A stretch of 64,000 nucleotides of DNA from Nilaparvata lugens (GCF_014356525.2 NC_052506.1:18999916-19063915), one strand, 5' to 3'. Counted from the first letter of the stretch, positions 39,305 through 51,759 are shown. Notes: generated from the letters alone by a model not told the origin. Made by a program: numbers and translations.

Positions 39305-39665
39305 TCCGGGTACTATGAGAATGTATTAGACAGGCGGAAAAAATGAAGGAAATTGCTTTACAGCCTATAGGTTTTGTTACATAAGTTCAATATTGTAAAC
39401 ATAAAACTTTTGAGTTTATGTAACTCAAACTTAAGACTATGAAGCCGTTCCCTTCATTTTTTTCACCTGCTAAATACATTCTCATGCTACTCGGAATCTG
39501 ACTTTTGAGTTCATGTAAACTAAACCGGAAACTATTAAGTATAAACTGTAAACTATTACCCGGAATCTAACTTTTGAGCTTATTTAACTCAAACTTCAGA
39601 ATATCACCAGTTCTATTAATCTCTCCCACCTGCTCAATACATTTTCATGGTACCCGTAATCTCAT
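39305..39665. repeat. Compound inverted and tandem repeat
   Basis: The block 39305-39352 (gtactatgagaatgtattag, then gcggaaaaaatgaagg) is matched in reverse complement by 39450-39500. Two direct copies of a cggaatct.acttttgag block follow at about 39492 and 39571. A second partial right arm (cacctgctcaatacattttc) is at 39631-39650, ending in ggtacccg. The structure looks like a foldback element with a partly duplicated right half. Confidence 0.6.
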
Positions 39666-39854
39666 TAGAAATGAAGCAAAAATCTACAAACGATCAATCT
39701 CAAACAACAACAATCTCAAAGTAGGTTAAGGGGACATGAAATTTGAAAACGATAGTTACACAGAGTAGATTAGGGAATTGAATTCACAAAAATTCAGTTG
39801 ATACTCCAAGATGATCCGTTTCTTGATTATGCGAGTTGAGTCGGTACATCAAGT

Positions 39855-40170
39855 GGATGGGTGCTCAAGAGGGGATGGAGGAGAATTAGTAGTATTAGCA
39901 GAAAAAGGGGAAGAGGACAAGCCAGAGGGGAAAGATAGGGTCGTAGATAAAGGAGGAGGACGAGAAGAAGAAGAAGAAGGAGGAAGATAAGTTGTAGATG
40001 TTAAAAATGGAGAAGGAGTAGAAATGGTTGGGACAGTAATAGGAGAAGTTGGAAGAGTAGGAGGAGGAGGAGAACTGGTAGGAGGAGAGATATTCTAAAG
40101 GAGAGGAATAACTTTATGAGAAGAGGAGAATGACATTGAAAGAGAAGGTAAGGATTTTCGAAGAAGACGA
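39855..40170. repeat. Purine-rich (GA/GGA/GAA) tract
   Basis: About 300 bp of the + strand is almost free of pyrimidine runs, with (gaa)n and (gga)n stretches (39957-39985 and 40055-40090). Frames across it are compositional artefacts. Confidence 0.7.
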
Positions 40171-40837
40171 GGATGTGGTTTCCTTATTGCTTTCAATTGA
40201 TGGTAATCAACTCGGCTACAGTTTGAATCAATAGCTTAACCTACATGTCTTATAGTACTCATTCAATTACCACGAGTATAGACACAGAGTCTGAACTTTA
40301 CATCCCCGTTGTTATAGAACTATGAACATCCATTTCAATTGAGCTCACTGAAGCTTGACTGTGCAAATTAAATTCACTCAGAGATGTGATGTTGTGGGTT
40401 CTCCGCGACATGAAGAATGAGTTTGAGTAAGCAGGTGGCCTGTCACTTAGTCCTCCAACCATCCATCACCTTTTTACATCCTGTTCAAAATGTTTCTTAC
40501 TGCCCTTCAACAGAGTAAGTAAAGTGCAACATGGTTGGTCAGCCGTTTAATTTTTTTTCACGAGATTAAAAAGCAATTTATTCCAGTCACAGATTATGAA
40601 AACTCATGTTAAAAAAACATTGAGCAAACGTTAGAGTTTCTGTTGTAGTTATATCCTTATACCTCGTAGAAGGAAATATCCTGGGTTACAAAATCTTCAC
40701 TCAGAGCTCTATTTCAGTCAAAGTCAATGGATCAAGGAGGCACAGGATAGGATATGGAAATTAAAGAACTCTTGGCTTCAGTTTTCGTTGTGGTTCAAGT
40801 GTTCTGTATCAGATAATTTTCAAAGCAATGCCATATA

Positions 40838-40995
40838 ATGAATGAATGATGAACGATGAATTTATTGCCAAATACAAGAAATATTTTTACAAATAAAAGA
40901 ATCATTAAAATACAATAGTTTTTGGCGTGACTGGAAAAAGAAGCTTTGAGCTCCAGCCACGAGTTCTAAAAATAAGAGATACATTTTTTAATGTA
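40838..40995 (-). mobile_element. Probable LINE 3' end, minus strand, (ATTC)n tail
   Basis: Read on the minus strand, a ctcgtggctggagctcaaag block leads to atttggcaataaattcatcg and an ATTC-type tail at 40838-40862. This resembles the tail at 30449-30570 in layout but not in sequence. No coding part. Confidence 0.45.
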
Positions 40996-42582
40996 ATAAC
41001 AGCTGTACAAATGAAACAATTCTGTTAATGGATGTTGAATTTTATCAATATTCCAAGTACCTGATAAACAGAATATAAGTGAACAGAAAAATAATATAAT
41101 AATTGTCGAGTTTTAATAATTTTTACAAAATTATGAATAATTAATAATCAAATAATAATAATAATCGATCAATTGTGAATCAAATCATTGGAACTCGAAA
41201 TCAATTCAATCAGTTGAAATGATCATCATTTTTGGCCATGAATATTATCAACAGTGTTCTGTTTAATCTCGCACAAAATATGCAGTAATCATCTTTTGCG
41301 TAATAAAGTCATCATACCGGTCTTTTAATAACATGTTGAAAAACGGTGATTGGAATCGGTTGAGGAATGGTAATTAGCTTCAATGTTTGTGAAGCGTTAT
41401 GATTAACATCTCACTTTCGAAATAAGAGAGAGAAAATGTGAGCTTCTCGTCTCCAAATTCTAATCTGCAGTAATTTTACACCTTTATGAGTTACAGAAAA
41501 ACATGTTCCTAATCAATATCGAACCGCTTTTTTGATCGTTTGAGACTCGATCTCTGTTGGTTTTTTAAAATCTCGGAATTGATCATAATAATAACGCTCT
41601 TCAAGTATTATTATTGATATAGTAATATATTCAACGATAAAATAAAATAATCATTGAGTTCAAACCGAGTCAAACCCACAGGGAAGAATGTCAAACGTCT
41701 CTTGCAATACTGCACTTCGAAATGATAATATTATGATTGTTTCAACTGCAGACATTATAATTTATAGTTCTATCTCCGTTTTATCCGATTCCGTGTTATC
41801 ATATAAAGTTTGTAAAGAATATTAAAATCCAATATTTTATCTGAACCTTTTTCATCTGTTGTAAACCGAGAATAATAAGTTTCTCAACTATCCACTCTTT
41901 CCTCTTCCCTGCATTCTATCACTCACTCCCGATTGAGAGTGTGGAAAGGATAGATTGGGTGGGGGGGGTGGTTTGAGGAATGGAATAAAACCGGAATCCA
42001 TGCGGAGAAAGGATAGATAAAATGGTAATAATTTTGGGAGAAAGATTTATTCGTGGCAGACTGACAGACCCTGCTGCTATTGTTGAGTGGCAATGTCAAT
42101 GCGACGAGATGCATGTGTTTGCAAATTCGCTGATAGTTGTGAGCTCAAACTGTTGAATATATTCCTTTGACGCTCTCCTGATCTTGACAAAGGCATAAAG
42201 TTGCGTCTAGTCGAGCAATCGTTTGTGATTCCTTGCAGACATGAAAAGAGCTTCAACGATTCCAGTTCGTCTACAACGTTTTGAGAAGACCTGCTTCTTT
42301 GAAGAACTACGACTTGTTTTTGAGACGATGTGATCAATCATACTATCAAATCATTGAGAACCGACATACCATCATCTTCCGAGTTGTTGAAGTTTAGAGC
42401 TACAGTATTCTCTGATATATCTTATTAATCATGAAAAGGAGAAATCAATCACTACAAACAAAAGCAAGTCTTGAATAAATCATATTGTCACTAAAGCACC
42501 GAGTTCAATCATGAGTTATGGCAAACTCGTTGGTTGCCGATTCGTTATTGCCAGTGGATAGTAATGAGTATACATTCCCATA
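40996..42582. other. Intronic stretch, no gene recognised
   Basis: AT-rich, no repeat identified apart from a short G run near 41960. Minus-strand frames at 41923-42337 have no motif. Confidence 0.4.
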
Positions 42583-42728
42583 CATTTTTTACTTTCCTTG
42601 CCCTATTACCATAGGTATTACTTTCGTTGCCCTAGGAAAGTATTGCTTTTCAAAAAAATTTAAGGTACCCTAATTTAATGTTTTCTATACGTTTCAAGGT
42701 CCCCTGAGTCCAAAAGCAAAAGATTTTT

Positions 42729-42729
<1 letters not shown>

Positions 42730-42777
<48 letters not shown>
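42730..42777. repeat. (GT)24 microsatellite
   Basis: Uninterrupted dinucleotide repeat, followed by a shorter interrupted GT stretch to about 42793. It belongs to the head of element B. Confidence 0.95.
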
Positions 42778-42784
<7 letters not shown>

Positions 42785-42988
42785 TGTCTGTGAACACGAT
42801 AAATCCATTCCTAATTAACCGATTGACTTGAAATTTTAAACTTAAGGTCCGTTATACCATGAGGATCCGACAATAAGAAATTCAATAAAATTCAATTCAA
42901 AATGGCGGAAAAAATGGTGGATAATGACTAAAAAACCATGTTTTTCACGGTTTTCTCGAAAACGGCTCTAACGATTTTCTTCAAATTT

Positions 42989-43035
42989 ATATTGCTATAT
43001 TGCTACATTGCTATATTGCTATATTGCTATATTGC
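42989..43035. repeat. (attgctat)n 8 bp tandem array
   Basis: About five and a half units with a single variant (attgctac). The array replaces the single position present in the copy at 7979-8671, so it expanded within this copy. Confidence 0.85.
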
Positions 43036-43687
43036 AAATTTATAGCTATTCATGAGCCCTATCAACTGACATGAGTCTCATTTCTGGGAAAATTGCAGGA
43101 GCTTCGTAATATTCTTGAGAAAAATGGCGGATAATCACAAAAAAACAATGTTTTTCACAATTTTCTCAAAAATGACTTGACCGATTTTTTTCAAATTCAT
43201 ACCCTGTAAAGTATTTATATATCAGCTCTATCAACTAGAATGAGTCTCCTCCCTGAGAAACTAACAGGGGGTCCACTCCATCCTTGAGAAATTTACTTTG
43301 TAACCTCCTTCTGGTGCTTGAGGTAGGTGAGTAGATCAGTTTATTTAGAAGAACACACCTCGATATTTTATTTGTAGAACAGCTGTTTTGACAACTTTTA
43401 AAAAATCCTCAAATTTCATATATTATTCAAACAAAGGAAAATGTACTCTAAAAACAATAACAATAGTATAATCGTAGTTTTAATAAAATTATTTAGCCGC
43501 CAATCGGCATAATGTTATTCCCCTAGATTATCCTCGTTTAAGAATGAGGCTTATAGATCAATGAGCAAGGAAAGTTGTGTGAGTGTACCACACCAGATTT
43601 TTGAAATGTATGTTTTTTGTGTCAATAACAGACAGCTGCTATCATAACATTGATGTACAGCCGCTTCTGACCCTTTTATAGTATTTA

Positions 43688-45547
43688 TTTCCAATATTAA
43701 TAGTATCAGCAACATCTATAATAAGAGCGAGTGAGACCTTACTTTCTAATACGCTTTAATCGATACATCCATTAATATTGAAAGATCCATCTGTAATTGA
43801 TGCTTGAAGTTCATACAATATGCTGGTAAACTTATATTGCAATATAGCTGATAGATTCATTGATTTAGATGTTTATTATTCATTCGAAGATTCCGTATAG
43901 GAAGTAAGCAAATCTTATCATGAACATGAGCATGCAGATTCTTTTATTCTGAAATTAATTACATTTATCTTTCAAGTACAATGCTCGATTATTATTGTAT
44001 ATTTCAGGAATAATATTCAGCGAAATTTTCAAGGGCTTCAAGATGCGTTTTTTTAAATCAATATAAATTTTATTTTTAAACATTCACTCTCGATGCTCGT
44101 TGGAGCCTCACATCGTAATCTAGACAGCCAGAAGAATTCATTTGTAACTGTATTGCATTCCATAGAGCTTGGAAGTTGGTTACGCTAATGTAACGATTGA
44201 TATATGGTACTGTCACAGTCATTGAGCGGATACTCTAAGCGTGAACAGCAATTATTTCGCTACATAAATAGTGAGGAATGGGGCATCGACCTGAAAGATT
44301 GTAGAGTTTCAAACTAATGCACTCACCGACACCTCTAGGTGTTTGATAGCTCTACATTCTAAAAACGTTTTTATGAGTTACCAGAGAGGAGCAGCCTATT
44401 ATCTATCAATGGAAACGTTTATTTTTTGTAATTTTGAAAAAATAATGCAAACAATGAATTATGCAAGCGTCTTGCATTCGAAAGGGTAGTTGTTTTTGCA
44501 GCAGCAACCGATGAGATACTAAAATAGATCGTAATCTTTTATGACCATTTTACTGCCATAGACTTCTCCATTCCTTCTTCCTTACTTTCCTGGTAGTGAA
44601 CAATATTTTCTTTCCAATATTAATAGTATCAGCAACATCTATAATAAGAGCGAGTGAGACCTTACTTTCTAATACGCTTTAATCGATACATCCATTAATA
44701 TTGAAAGATCCATCTAATTGATGCTTGAAGTTCATACAATATGCTGGTAAACTTATATTGCAATATAGCGGATAGATTCATTGATTTGATTGATTTAGAT
44801 GTTTATTATTCATTCGAAGATTCCGTATAGGAAGTAAGCAAATCTTATCATGAACATGAGCATCCAGATTCTTCCATTCTGAAATTAATTACATTTATCT
44901 TTCAAGAACAATGCTCGATTATTATTGTATATTTCAGGAATAATATTGAGTGAAATTTTCAAGGGCTTCAAGATGCGATATTTTAAATCAATATAAATTT
45001 TATTTTTAAACATTCACTCTCGATGCTCGTTGGAGCCTCACATCGTAATCTAGACAGCCAGAAGAATTCATTTGGAACTGTATTGCATTCCTCAGAGCTT
45101 GGAAGTTGGTTACGCTAATGTAACGATTGATATATGGTACTGTCACAGTCATTGAGCGGATACTCTAAGCGTGAACAGCAATTATTTCGCTACATAAATA
45201 GTGAGGAATGGGGCATCGACCTAAAAGATTGTAGAGTTTCAAACTAATGCACTCATCGACACCTCTAGGTGTTTAATAGCTCTACTTTCTGAAAACGTTT
45301 TTATGAGTTACCAGAGAGGAGCAGCCTATTATCTATCAATGGAAACGTTTATTTTTTATAATTTTGAAAAAAAATGCAAACAATGAATTATGCAAGCGTC
45401 TTGCATTCGAAAGGGTAGTTGTTTTTGCAGCAGCAACCGATGAGATACTAAAATAGATCGTAATCTTTTATGACCATTTTTACTGCCATAGACTTCTCCA
45501 TCCCTTCTTCCTTACTTTCCTGGTAGTGAACAATATTTTCTTTCCAA
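43688..45547. repeat. 923 bp tandem duplication (43688-44610 and 44611-45540)
   Basis: The two units are near identical; differences include a 9-10 bp gain (gatttgattgatt) in the second near 44781 and scattered substitutions. The heptamer tttccaa stands at the start of unit one (43688), at the junction (44611) and directly after unit two (45541), so the duplication used 7 bp of microhomology. No coding content. Confidence 0.9.
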
Positions 45548-46160
45548 CGCCCTCCACCAATTTCAATGAACTCAGCTGGCTGCATCCCCTTCATTTTCCC
45601 GACTTTCTTACATTGGCTGTTCTACTACGGTATCTTTTGTCTTTATTGGATCCCAGAATTCAGTGACTCTACGATTTTCCATCAATCAATTTCTCTGACG
45701 ATCGCAATAAATACGAAGAGAATTTTATTGTTATCTGCTTCGCCTGTGAATAACGTTAGTATGATAGCTATGATCATTTCCTTTTGATTCATGAACTATG
45801 GCATTGTTATTATAATTTGTTATCATTGTGATCATTTCCAATTTCTATCCACCTTTGAACAATATCACTATAATGGTACGCGTGGATGAAATGGAGTTTT
45901 GCAGTTACGATTTAGTTTATGTGATCACAGTCGACGACTAACAAAAAATACCTCTGGTTCTTATGGGATTGTTCACGCATTGTCAGTCTATAAATCTGTG
46001 AATACTTCCATAAGGATCAATGAATGCTATCTTTCTTCGGTCGTTGGCATGAACAACCAACATAATATTATCGATTACCGTTCTTTACTCGATTAGTTAT
46101 TGCAAAATTATACTTGAAATTTGAAAGAGAAAAATTTGAATATTTTTCCATATACATTGA

Positions 46161-46400
46161 CTTTCTTAATAATTGAGAAAACTTTGTTACCTGCGAATAG
46201 TAAGTATTTACTATTTACTGTAATATTTCACTTAGCTTAAAATTCACAGGTAACAAAGCTTTCTTAATAATTGAGAAATCTTTTTTACCTGCAAATAGTA
46301 AGTACTAAGTGTATAGTAAGCTTGAAATTCACACGTAAAAAGACTTCTTTATGATTGAGAAAGCTTTGTTACCTGCGAACAGTCAAAGTATATAGTAATT
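46161..46400. repeat. Three-unit tandem repeat whose units form hairpins
   Basis: Units start at about 46161, 46259 and 46343 with (a)cttctta.t.attgaga. In unit one the arms ctttgttacctg (46182-46193) and caggtaacaaag (46247-46258) are perfectly complementary. Unit two has changed both arms (cttttttac with gtaaaaag), keeping most pairing. Unit three is truncated after its left arm. Confidence 0.75.
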
Positions 46401-47185
46401 ATTAATATCTCCGTAGAAACAGGAGAAAATAAGATTGAATGATGAGGCTAGAAGACGCAGCTAGCTGTGTTAGGTTTTAAGGGAGGAAGAATGTGAAACC
46501 TAATAAAACAGAGAGTCGGAGAGCAACAAATCTGATCATCCCTATCCAATTTTGTCAATGAAACGATTCTCTTCAAGCCTTGTTTATATCTAGACTCATC
46601 TATGTAAATTTCCCACCCCGTAAACTAGATTCTGATACATTCAACCCTTCCAGTTCAAGAAGTCCTGCATTTGGAAACGATCCCAAAAGCAGTTTGTTCA
46701 ATAAGTAATGGCATATAACTAATCGTGTAGCCAAGAATCGGCTCCAATCGGAAATACCATTCATCTTGCAAGGGAAATTTATTTAAGAGTGGAGTTTGAT
46801 TCCAGATCGCAGTTTGGATTTCATATGGATGTGATTTCCGATAAGATTCTTATTGATTTCAGAGGATGTCCTCTTTGTTTAATCAAAATTGAAAACATAT
46901 ATCTTTTAGAATCGTCTCCATCTTTCTCGATCGATTGTTAATTCAAACCAACTTGGTTATCAATAGTCGCTATTCATACTTTTGGAGAATTGAATTTGAT
47001 GAAAATATCAACATATATTCATTTTCGTACATTAATAAATTTAATCTATTTCAGCATCATAGCAATCAATATTTTGAATAATTCAAATGTAGGATACATA
47101 CATGTTGGAGAGGGATGTTGAAAACGTTTAAACGTTACATTGCAGTTGAAACGTTACATTTTAGAGATCAACAATGAAACTTAAT

Positions 47186-47323
47186 GGCCAATCCACACGA
47201 GGAATTTTTCAGTTGGCACGACAGGACATTAATCTCACTCGATACGCCCTAATAAGCCAAGCCAATTGGAGAATTTCCTGTCCTGTCTTGCCGACTGAAA
47301 AAACGCCTTGTGTGGCTTGGCCC
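47186..47323. mobile_element. 138 bp foldback MITE
   Basis: The left arm ggccaatccacacgaggaat, continuing to gacaggac, is the imperfect complement of the right arm (gtcctgtcttgccgactgaa through ggcttggccc). Arms are about 45 bp with a short loop. TAAT flanks both ends (47182-47185 and 47324-47327), a possible target duplication. No coding capacity. Confidence 0.75.
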
Positions 47324-49116
47324 TAATATAAATATCAAGTAACTCTCTATGAGTGATTGAGTTACAATATTATCAATAATGTGAGTTGGGATGGATGATG
47401 AAAAGTTGTATTTGTTATGAAAATTGAAATATTTTTGTGGAGAAGGATGAAAATAATTCTTCAATTATTGAAGAAGCTTTGGAAATACTGCCAATTCTTA
47501 GGAATCTGCGCACACAAACACAAAAATACATTTACACTGAAAACGATGTCAAGTATGGCGTTGAAACTCGAGTATGGTTTTTAAAAAAAAACTTAATTTT
47601 TTATTTATTTACAATGCAAATGACACTGATGTAATAAAATTGGTAAATAAAATAATCATAATTTTGTGGATTTGACAATATTTGTATAATCACTTTTTCA
47701 CCACTTTTACACACAAATACATATTTCGTGAGAGTTTTACATTCCTGATAGCCTACTGTGTGAGCCACATCATACCTTATGAGTGAGTGTCATGTTTGTT
47801 TGGGTGTGGGTGTTCTCGTTCTACAGCTCAAACCTCATTCAATCCATAAAAGCAGTATTTTCCAATAAAACCGTCCTGGGCGTAATAAATAATGATTTGG
47901 CTGATAGTTGCGGCAATGAAAAATAACACGTCGTCATTAAGTAATGAGGAAGTGAGTGATGGCAGCAGAGAGAGGATTTGATTGTATTGATGGGCCACGT
48001 CAATGGGAAGAGGAAGAGAGAGAGGAAAACTGGATTTCTTGTGTGTTCCCTCGGGAGCCAACTGCCAACAAACAGGAAAGATTGATTTACGACCGACTGG
48101 TAAACCGATTCTGCAGCCTCGTCTTTCCTATTTGCCAAACAGGCAATACACAAAAACGAAAAGTGCCTCAAAAACTTAACGTGTCATTCGTGGCTGTTGT
48201 TTCTGATTTCCTGATAAAGTTACTGCGAGAACAGAGGAATTGAATTGCTTCTGAAAGGTTTATGTGGGTGTATAGAATACGTCTCAGTTTAAGAAAATTG
48301 TTTTCGATTTCTGAGGTTATAGTTTTCCAATTCAATTAATATCAGATCTTTTGGATATAATATCAATTCAATAGAATAATTCCTTCATATGTATTCATTC
48401 CGTTTCCTCTCACTAGATAAATTCTAAATGGGTGACTTAACTAGTATTTTTCTTATTGACTTTTCTCTAATGACTTGTATTCTCAAAAAGTAGTTTTTAC
48501 TCTGAAGTAAGAATGAATACTTTTCATATTCTCAGTTCAGATTCATAGCCCAAATAAGGACAGTATCATGAGAATTGAAAACTCAAAAGTCTCGTGAGTT
48601 GGGAATGGGAACAGACTATATACAAGCATACAAGCTTATTTGAAGTTTATACAAAGTCCACATAAACTCCAATTCATATTTAAATGAATAATTCATTCAA
48701 ATGAGTTTATCCATCACATCCGAGAAATCTAATCGACAAAATTGTGAAGAGAGAAGAAATCTCACGAATTCCATCTCAAGTAAAAGATAAAAACATCGTG
48801 TAATCGAATATGGGACTACTCATGCGGTTAGGCAAAAACAGTTCTTATCAAGTTAATGACTGTCAGTAAAATTAAGAGATTCGCATTATTCATGGAGAAG
48901 AAACTTGTACTTTTGCAGTTTTCAGAGATGTTTATGAATTGCTTTTTAGAATCTGTCTTCAGAATTGGATTGGAGATTCGTGTCCATTCATGTTTTCCAG
49001 TTTTGACTATTTGTTGATAGAGTTGCCATGCCGGGGACGCACAACAATGTCGAATGAGTCCTACATGCTTACTGGGCTCTCAACTAAGAAATAGAGTCTC
49101 GCACACAGTGAGCTTA

Positions 49117-49419
49117 TAGTCCGCACAAAATTACTTTTGACTTGGAGGGACATGCGCAGCAGAGAAAGGCAGGGATACATCGTCGTGATGTTCCCCTTCT
49201 AAACTGACCAGCGTTCTCTAATTTCCAATGAGTGTGCAAGGTGCTCATGATACACATGCGAAGTTTCCTGTATGAAAGCACTGAGTCGACTGAGTATAAT
49301 CGACAAATTGGCAACTGCGCTTCTACCTATGACTATATTCATCTCTGTAATTGGCTTATCTCCCTCCATTTCTCTGTGCCTCATATTCCTCCAAGTCAAA
49401 AGTAATTTTGTATGGACTA
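49117..49419. mobile_element. 303 bp MITE with TA flanks
   Basis: The left end tagtccgcacaaaattactt and the right end (aagtaattttgtatggacta) are inverted copies. Pairing continues with gacttggagg and, less perfectly, to about 75 bp. TA lies on each side (49115-49116 and 49420-49421). It ends 148 bp before the second TRP-gamma-like exon. Minus-strand frames in it are shadows. Confidence 0.75.
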
Positions 49420-49567
49420 TAGCTTGCTAGGTTCATAACTGTGCGTAAATGCATTCTGACGTCCTATACGGGAAAAAAGTTCTAATTGGATATCAGGAGA
49501 TGAGACTTTTATTTGTTGATTTATTGTGAAAATTGATAAATTATTCGTTGTATGTTTTTGATTTTAG

Positions 49568-49698
49568 AGACACAGCATCCACGGCATGATGGAGGAGGAG
49601 AACGTGGTCCGCCCTCATCAGGAGATGGCTCAGCTCAAAATGGACGAGAAAAAGTTCCTGTTGATGGTGGAGAGGGGTGACGTCGCATCAACGCGCAG
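49568..49698 (+). CDS. Trpgamma: TRPC-type channel (TRP-gamma-like), next coding exon, start of the ankyrin region
   Basis: This 131 bp exon is bounded by the acceptor gattttag|aga and the consensus donor cag|gtatgt. Read in phase from the exon ending at 36538, it begins RHSIHGMMEEENVVRPHQEM and continues into the segment DEKKFLLMVERGDVAS, ending in the first two bases of a codon. The EKKFLL-VERGD motif is the hallmark start of the N-terminal ankyrin repeats in TRPC channels (TRP, TRPL and TRP-gamma in insects). The MMEEEN-VRPHQE lead-in is what points me to TRP-gamma rather than TRP or TRPL. No ankyrin-repeat continuation, transmembrane segment or TRP box was found in the following 14.3 kb, so the next intron is very long or runs off the window. 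I am confident of the TRPC family and moderately sure of the gamma assignment. Confidence 0.85.
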
Positions 49699-51759
49699 GT
49701 ATGTCTCTACTTCTACACTTCATTCTTGATCCTTACAGGATGACTTCTTGATCCGTAACTTTCAAGCCACTTGATCTCAAATGGTTGATTGCACTAAATT
49801 AAACAGTACCTAGCTCAGTTCGAAACCTGGAATAACCTCTGTTAACTTATGAAACTATTGTACTCTTTTGAAAAGTGTGTGGTATTTATCCCTACAAACA
49901 TTTGCACCATTGTGCTTTTCTCACAAGAAGTTATGAAAACTGTGTCAGGTTTGATCCAACGGATATGATCATTTGATCACAAATGGTTTGAAAATAATAT
50001 TATGTAGTTAACAAGCTTATCCGTTATTCACCCATTATTGAAAATCTGTAGCGAGTGAACAAGGGAGATGATAGATATATTACATTGTCTATCTATTCTT
50101 TTCTTTTATTGATTCAATAATATAAAATTATTATCTACATTGATCTATCTTACTACCTTGGTAAGTGAGGGCACCATTGAGACTCCATTAATGCCCTTAT
50201 AACCCAGAAATTGAAATAAGAGAATCAATCCATATCTTAAAAAGCAAAATATATCAATAATGAATGATTTGTTTGAGTTTGAGAGTGTTCTATAATATTT
50301 TTAGAATTCTCTGCTCTAGGTATAGTATTTCAATATAATTCACTCCTTCTCCTACTCAGATATAATATCACACTTTTGTCCCTAAAATCAGGTCTCTTCC
50401 CTTTTGAAAAGGGATACTCCTTGCACTTTATTGAGCTTAAAGTTTTCAGCTTTCCTATGCGCAGAACTTTCCTCAAATTGTGTTTCTCCAAGAAAGAAGA
50501 TCCTTGGCACTTGAGCTGGGAGCTGAGTGTTCTTCAAGAGCTCGAATGTTCTTAATTCGAGAGAATTGTTTACAGTTCATTCTATCGTTTATTGATAGAG
50601 ATCAAATCTGCTTGACAAATTTGAAGCCAATTATCATCGGAAAGATTGTCTGTGATCAAATCGATATAATTTTCAATCATATCCTGCATTCAAATTTCAA
50701 CAAAATCTTTGGAGACCAAAAAAATTTTCATGATCCGTTGCATACACATACTCTCGCTCAATATACTGTAATAGGAGTAACAAGTAACTAGGATCTGTGG
50801 TTCTTTCATCAATCTTTAGTGGAATACTCATTCTATCAATCTTATAAGATATAATAACTTAAACGTTTTCACACCACATATTCATGTGAATATTCATTTG
50901 AATATCATCTGCACCACGAAACAGAAAATGATTTCAGCCACAGTACTTCTCCATAAGAATACAATATATTAATAATAGCCTATGAAACATATCACTTGAC
51001 AATATAAAAGTATCGATAATGCATTTATAATATTAGCTGGCAAATACGATTTGGATTTTATATGAATTGGCTTGAGAGGAGTACCGAAAATACACATCAA
51101 TCAATATCAGATAAAACGTACGTGTTGTCAATGAATACCCCATGATTCTGATTTCGATTTCAACCGGCAACAGTGGTTCAATTAAATCACAACTGTTGGT
51201 GGTTGCAGCGTCGAGAGAATGAAGTCAGCTCGGCTTATCACACTAATCGATAGCAGCTCAGTATCGACAAGATTTAATATTATCGATGTAGATATTAATC
51301 GAAGTGGAAAAGCCGCGAACGGTTGGCTTTCAATAATCCGTGCAACTGTGGAAAGTCCCGCTTAATCCTCTCCTCAATAAATAACAATAATTCACGTTTG
51401 TGGCACTGGCAGTGGCACCAGTTCCTATTAGCACGGGTTTCTGTTTTTTCATGAGCTCGAAAATTCCTATAAAATGCAATACTCTTTTTTGCTCCAATTT
51501 GTGATTGATTCAGAGATTTGAGCATGAATCGATTACCACGAGTCCCTGACACAAATTTCGAAACTGGTTATGTTAATTTCCGAAACTATTATATCATTCG
51601 CAATTTTCTCTATAAATGAAAATACTTATCTATCATCCTCTCTATTTAGTCCTCATAGCATTACAAAAAATCAATAGATTAAAAATACATACTGTGATTA
51701 TTCAACCATTTTACAAAATTAAACATTGGAAACTACTTCTCCATAGTTTCGGATGGACA

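Larger units (their letters stand above)
42583..43604 (+). mobile_element. Dispersed element 'B', longest copy, with GT microsatellite
   Basis: It starts near tttttactttccttgcccta and ends gagcaaggaaagttgtgtga plus gtgtaccacaccagattttt. The near-terminal words actttccttgc and gcaaggaaagt are inverted repeats. Inside are a (GT)24 run (42730-42777), two ~220 bp internal units beginning around ggataatgac, and an 8 bp (attgctat)n array. Related copies are at 7979-8671 (5' truncated) and 53881-54489 (inverted). It encodes no protein. Confidence 0.7.
36539..49567 (+). other. 13.0 kb intron of the TRP-gamma-like gene
   Basis: Bounded by GT at 36539-36540 and AG at 49566-49567, with both flanking exons in compatible phase. 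No other coding exon was recognised inside it. It is filled with repeats, annotated separately: a Helitron-like element, paired hairpins, inverted/tandem repeats, a dispersed element with a GT microsatellite, a 0.92 kb tandem duplication, a hairpin satellite and two MITEs. A frame at 47959-48243 has an ATG but no recognisable domain and is not called. An alternative exon skipped by this model cannot be excluded. Confidence 0.7.

Noticed and set aside
46161..46400. CRISPR-like array
   Set aside because: The spaced repeats are three diverged tandem units with conserved interiors, not unique spacers, and the window is eukaryotic.
47956..48243. 95-codon + strand open frame (ATG at 47959) in the channel intron
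   Set aside because: No recognisable domain, and it is overlapped by two minus-strand frames. Kept only as a low-probability candidate.
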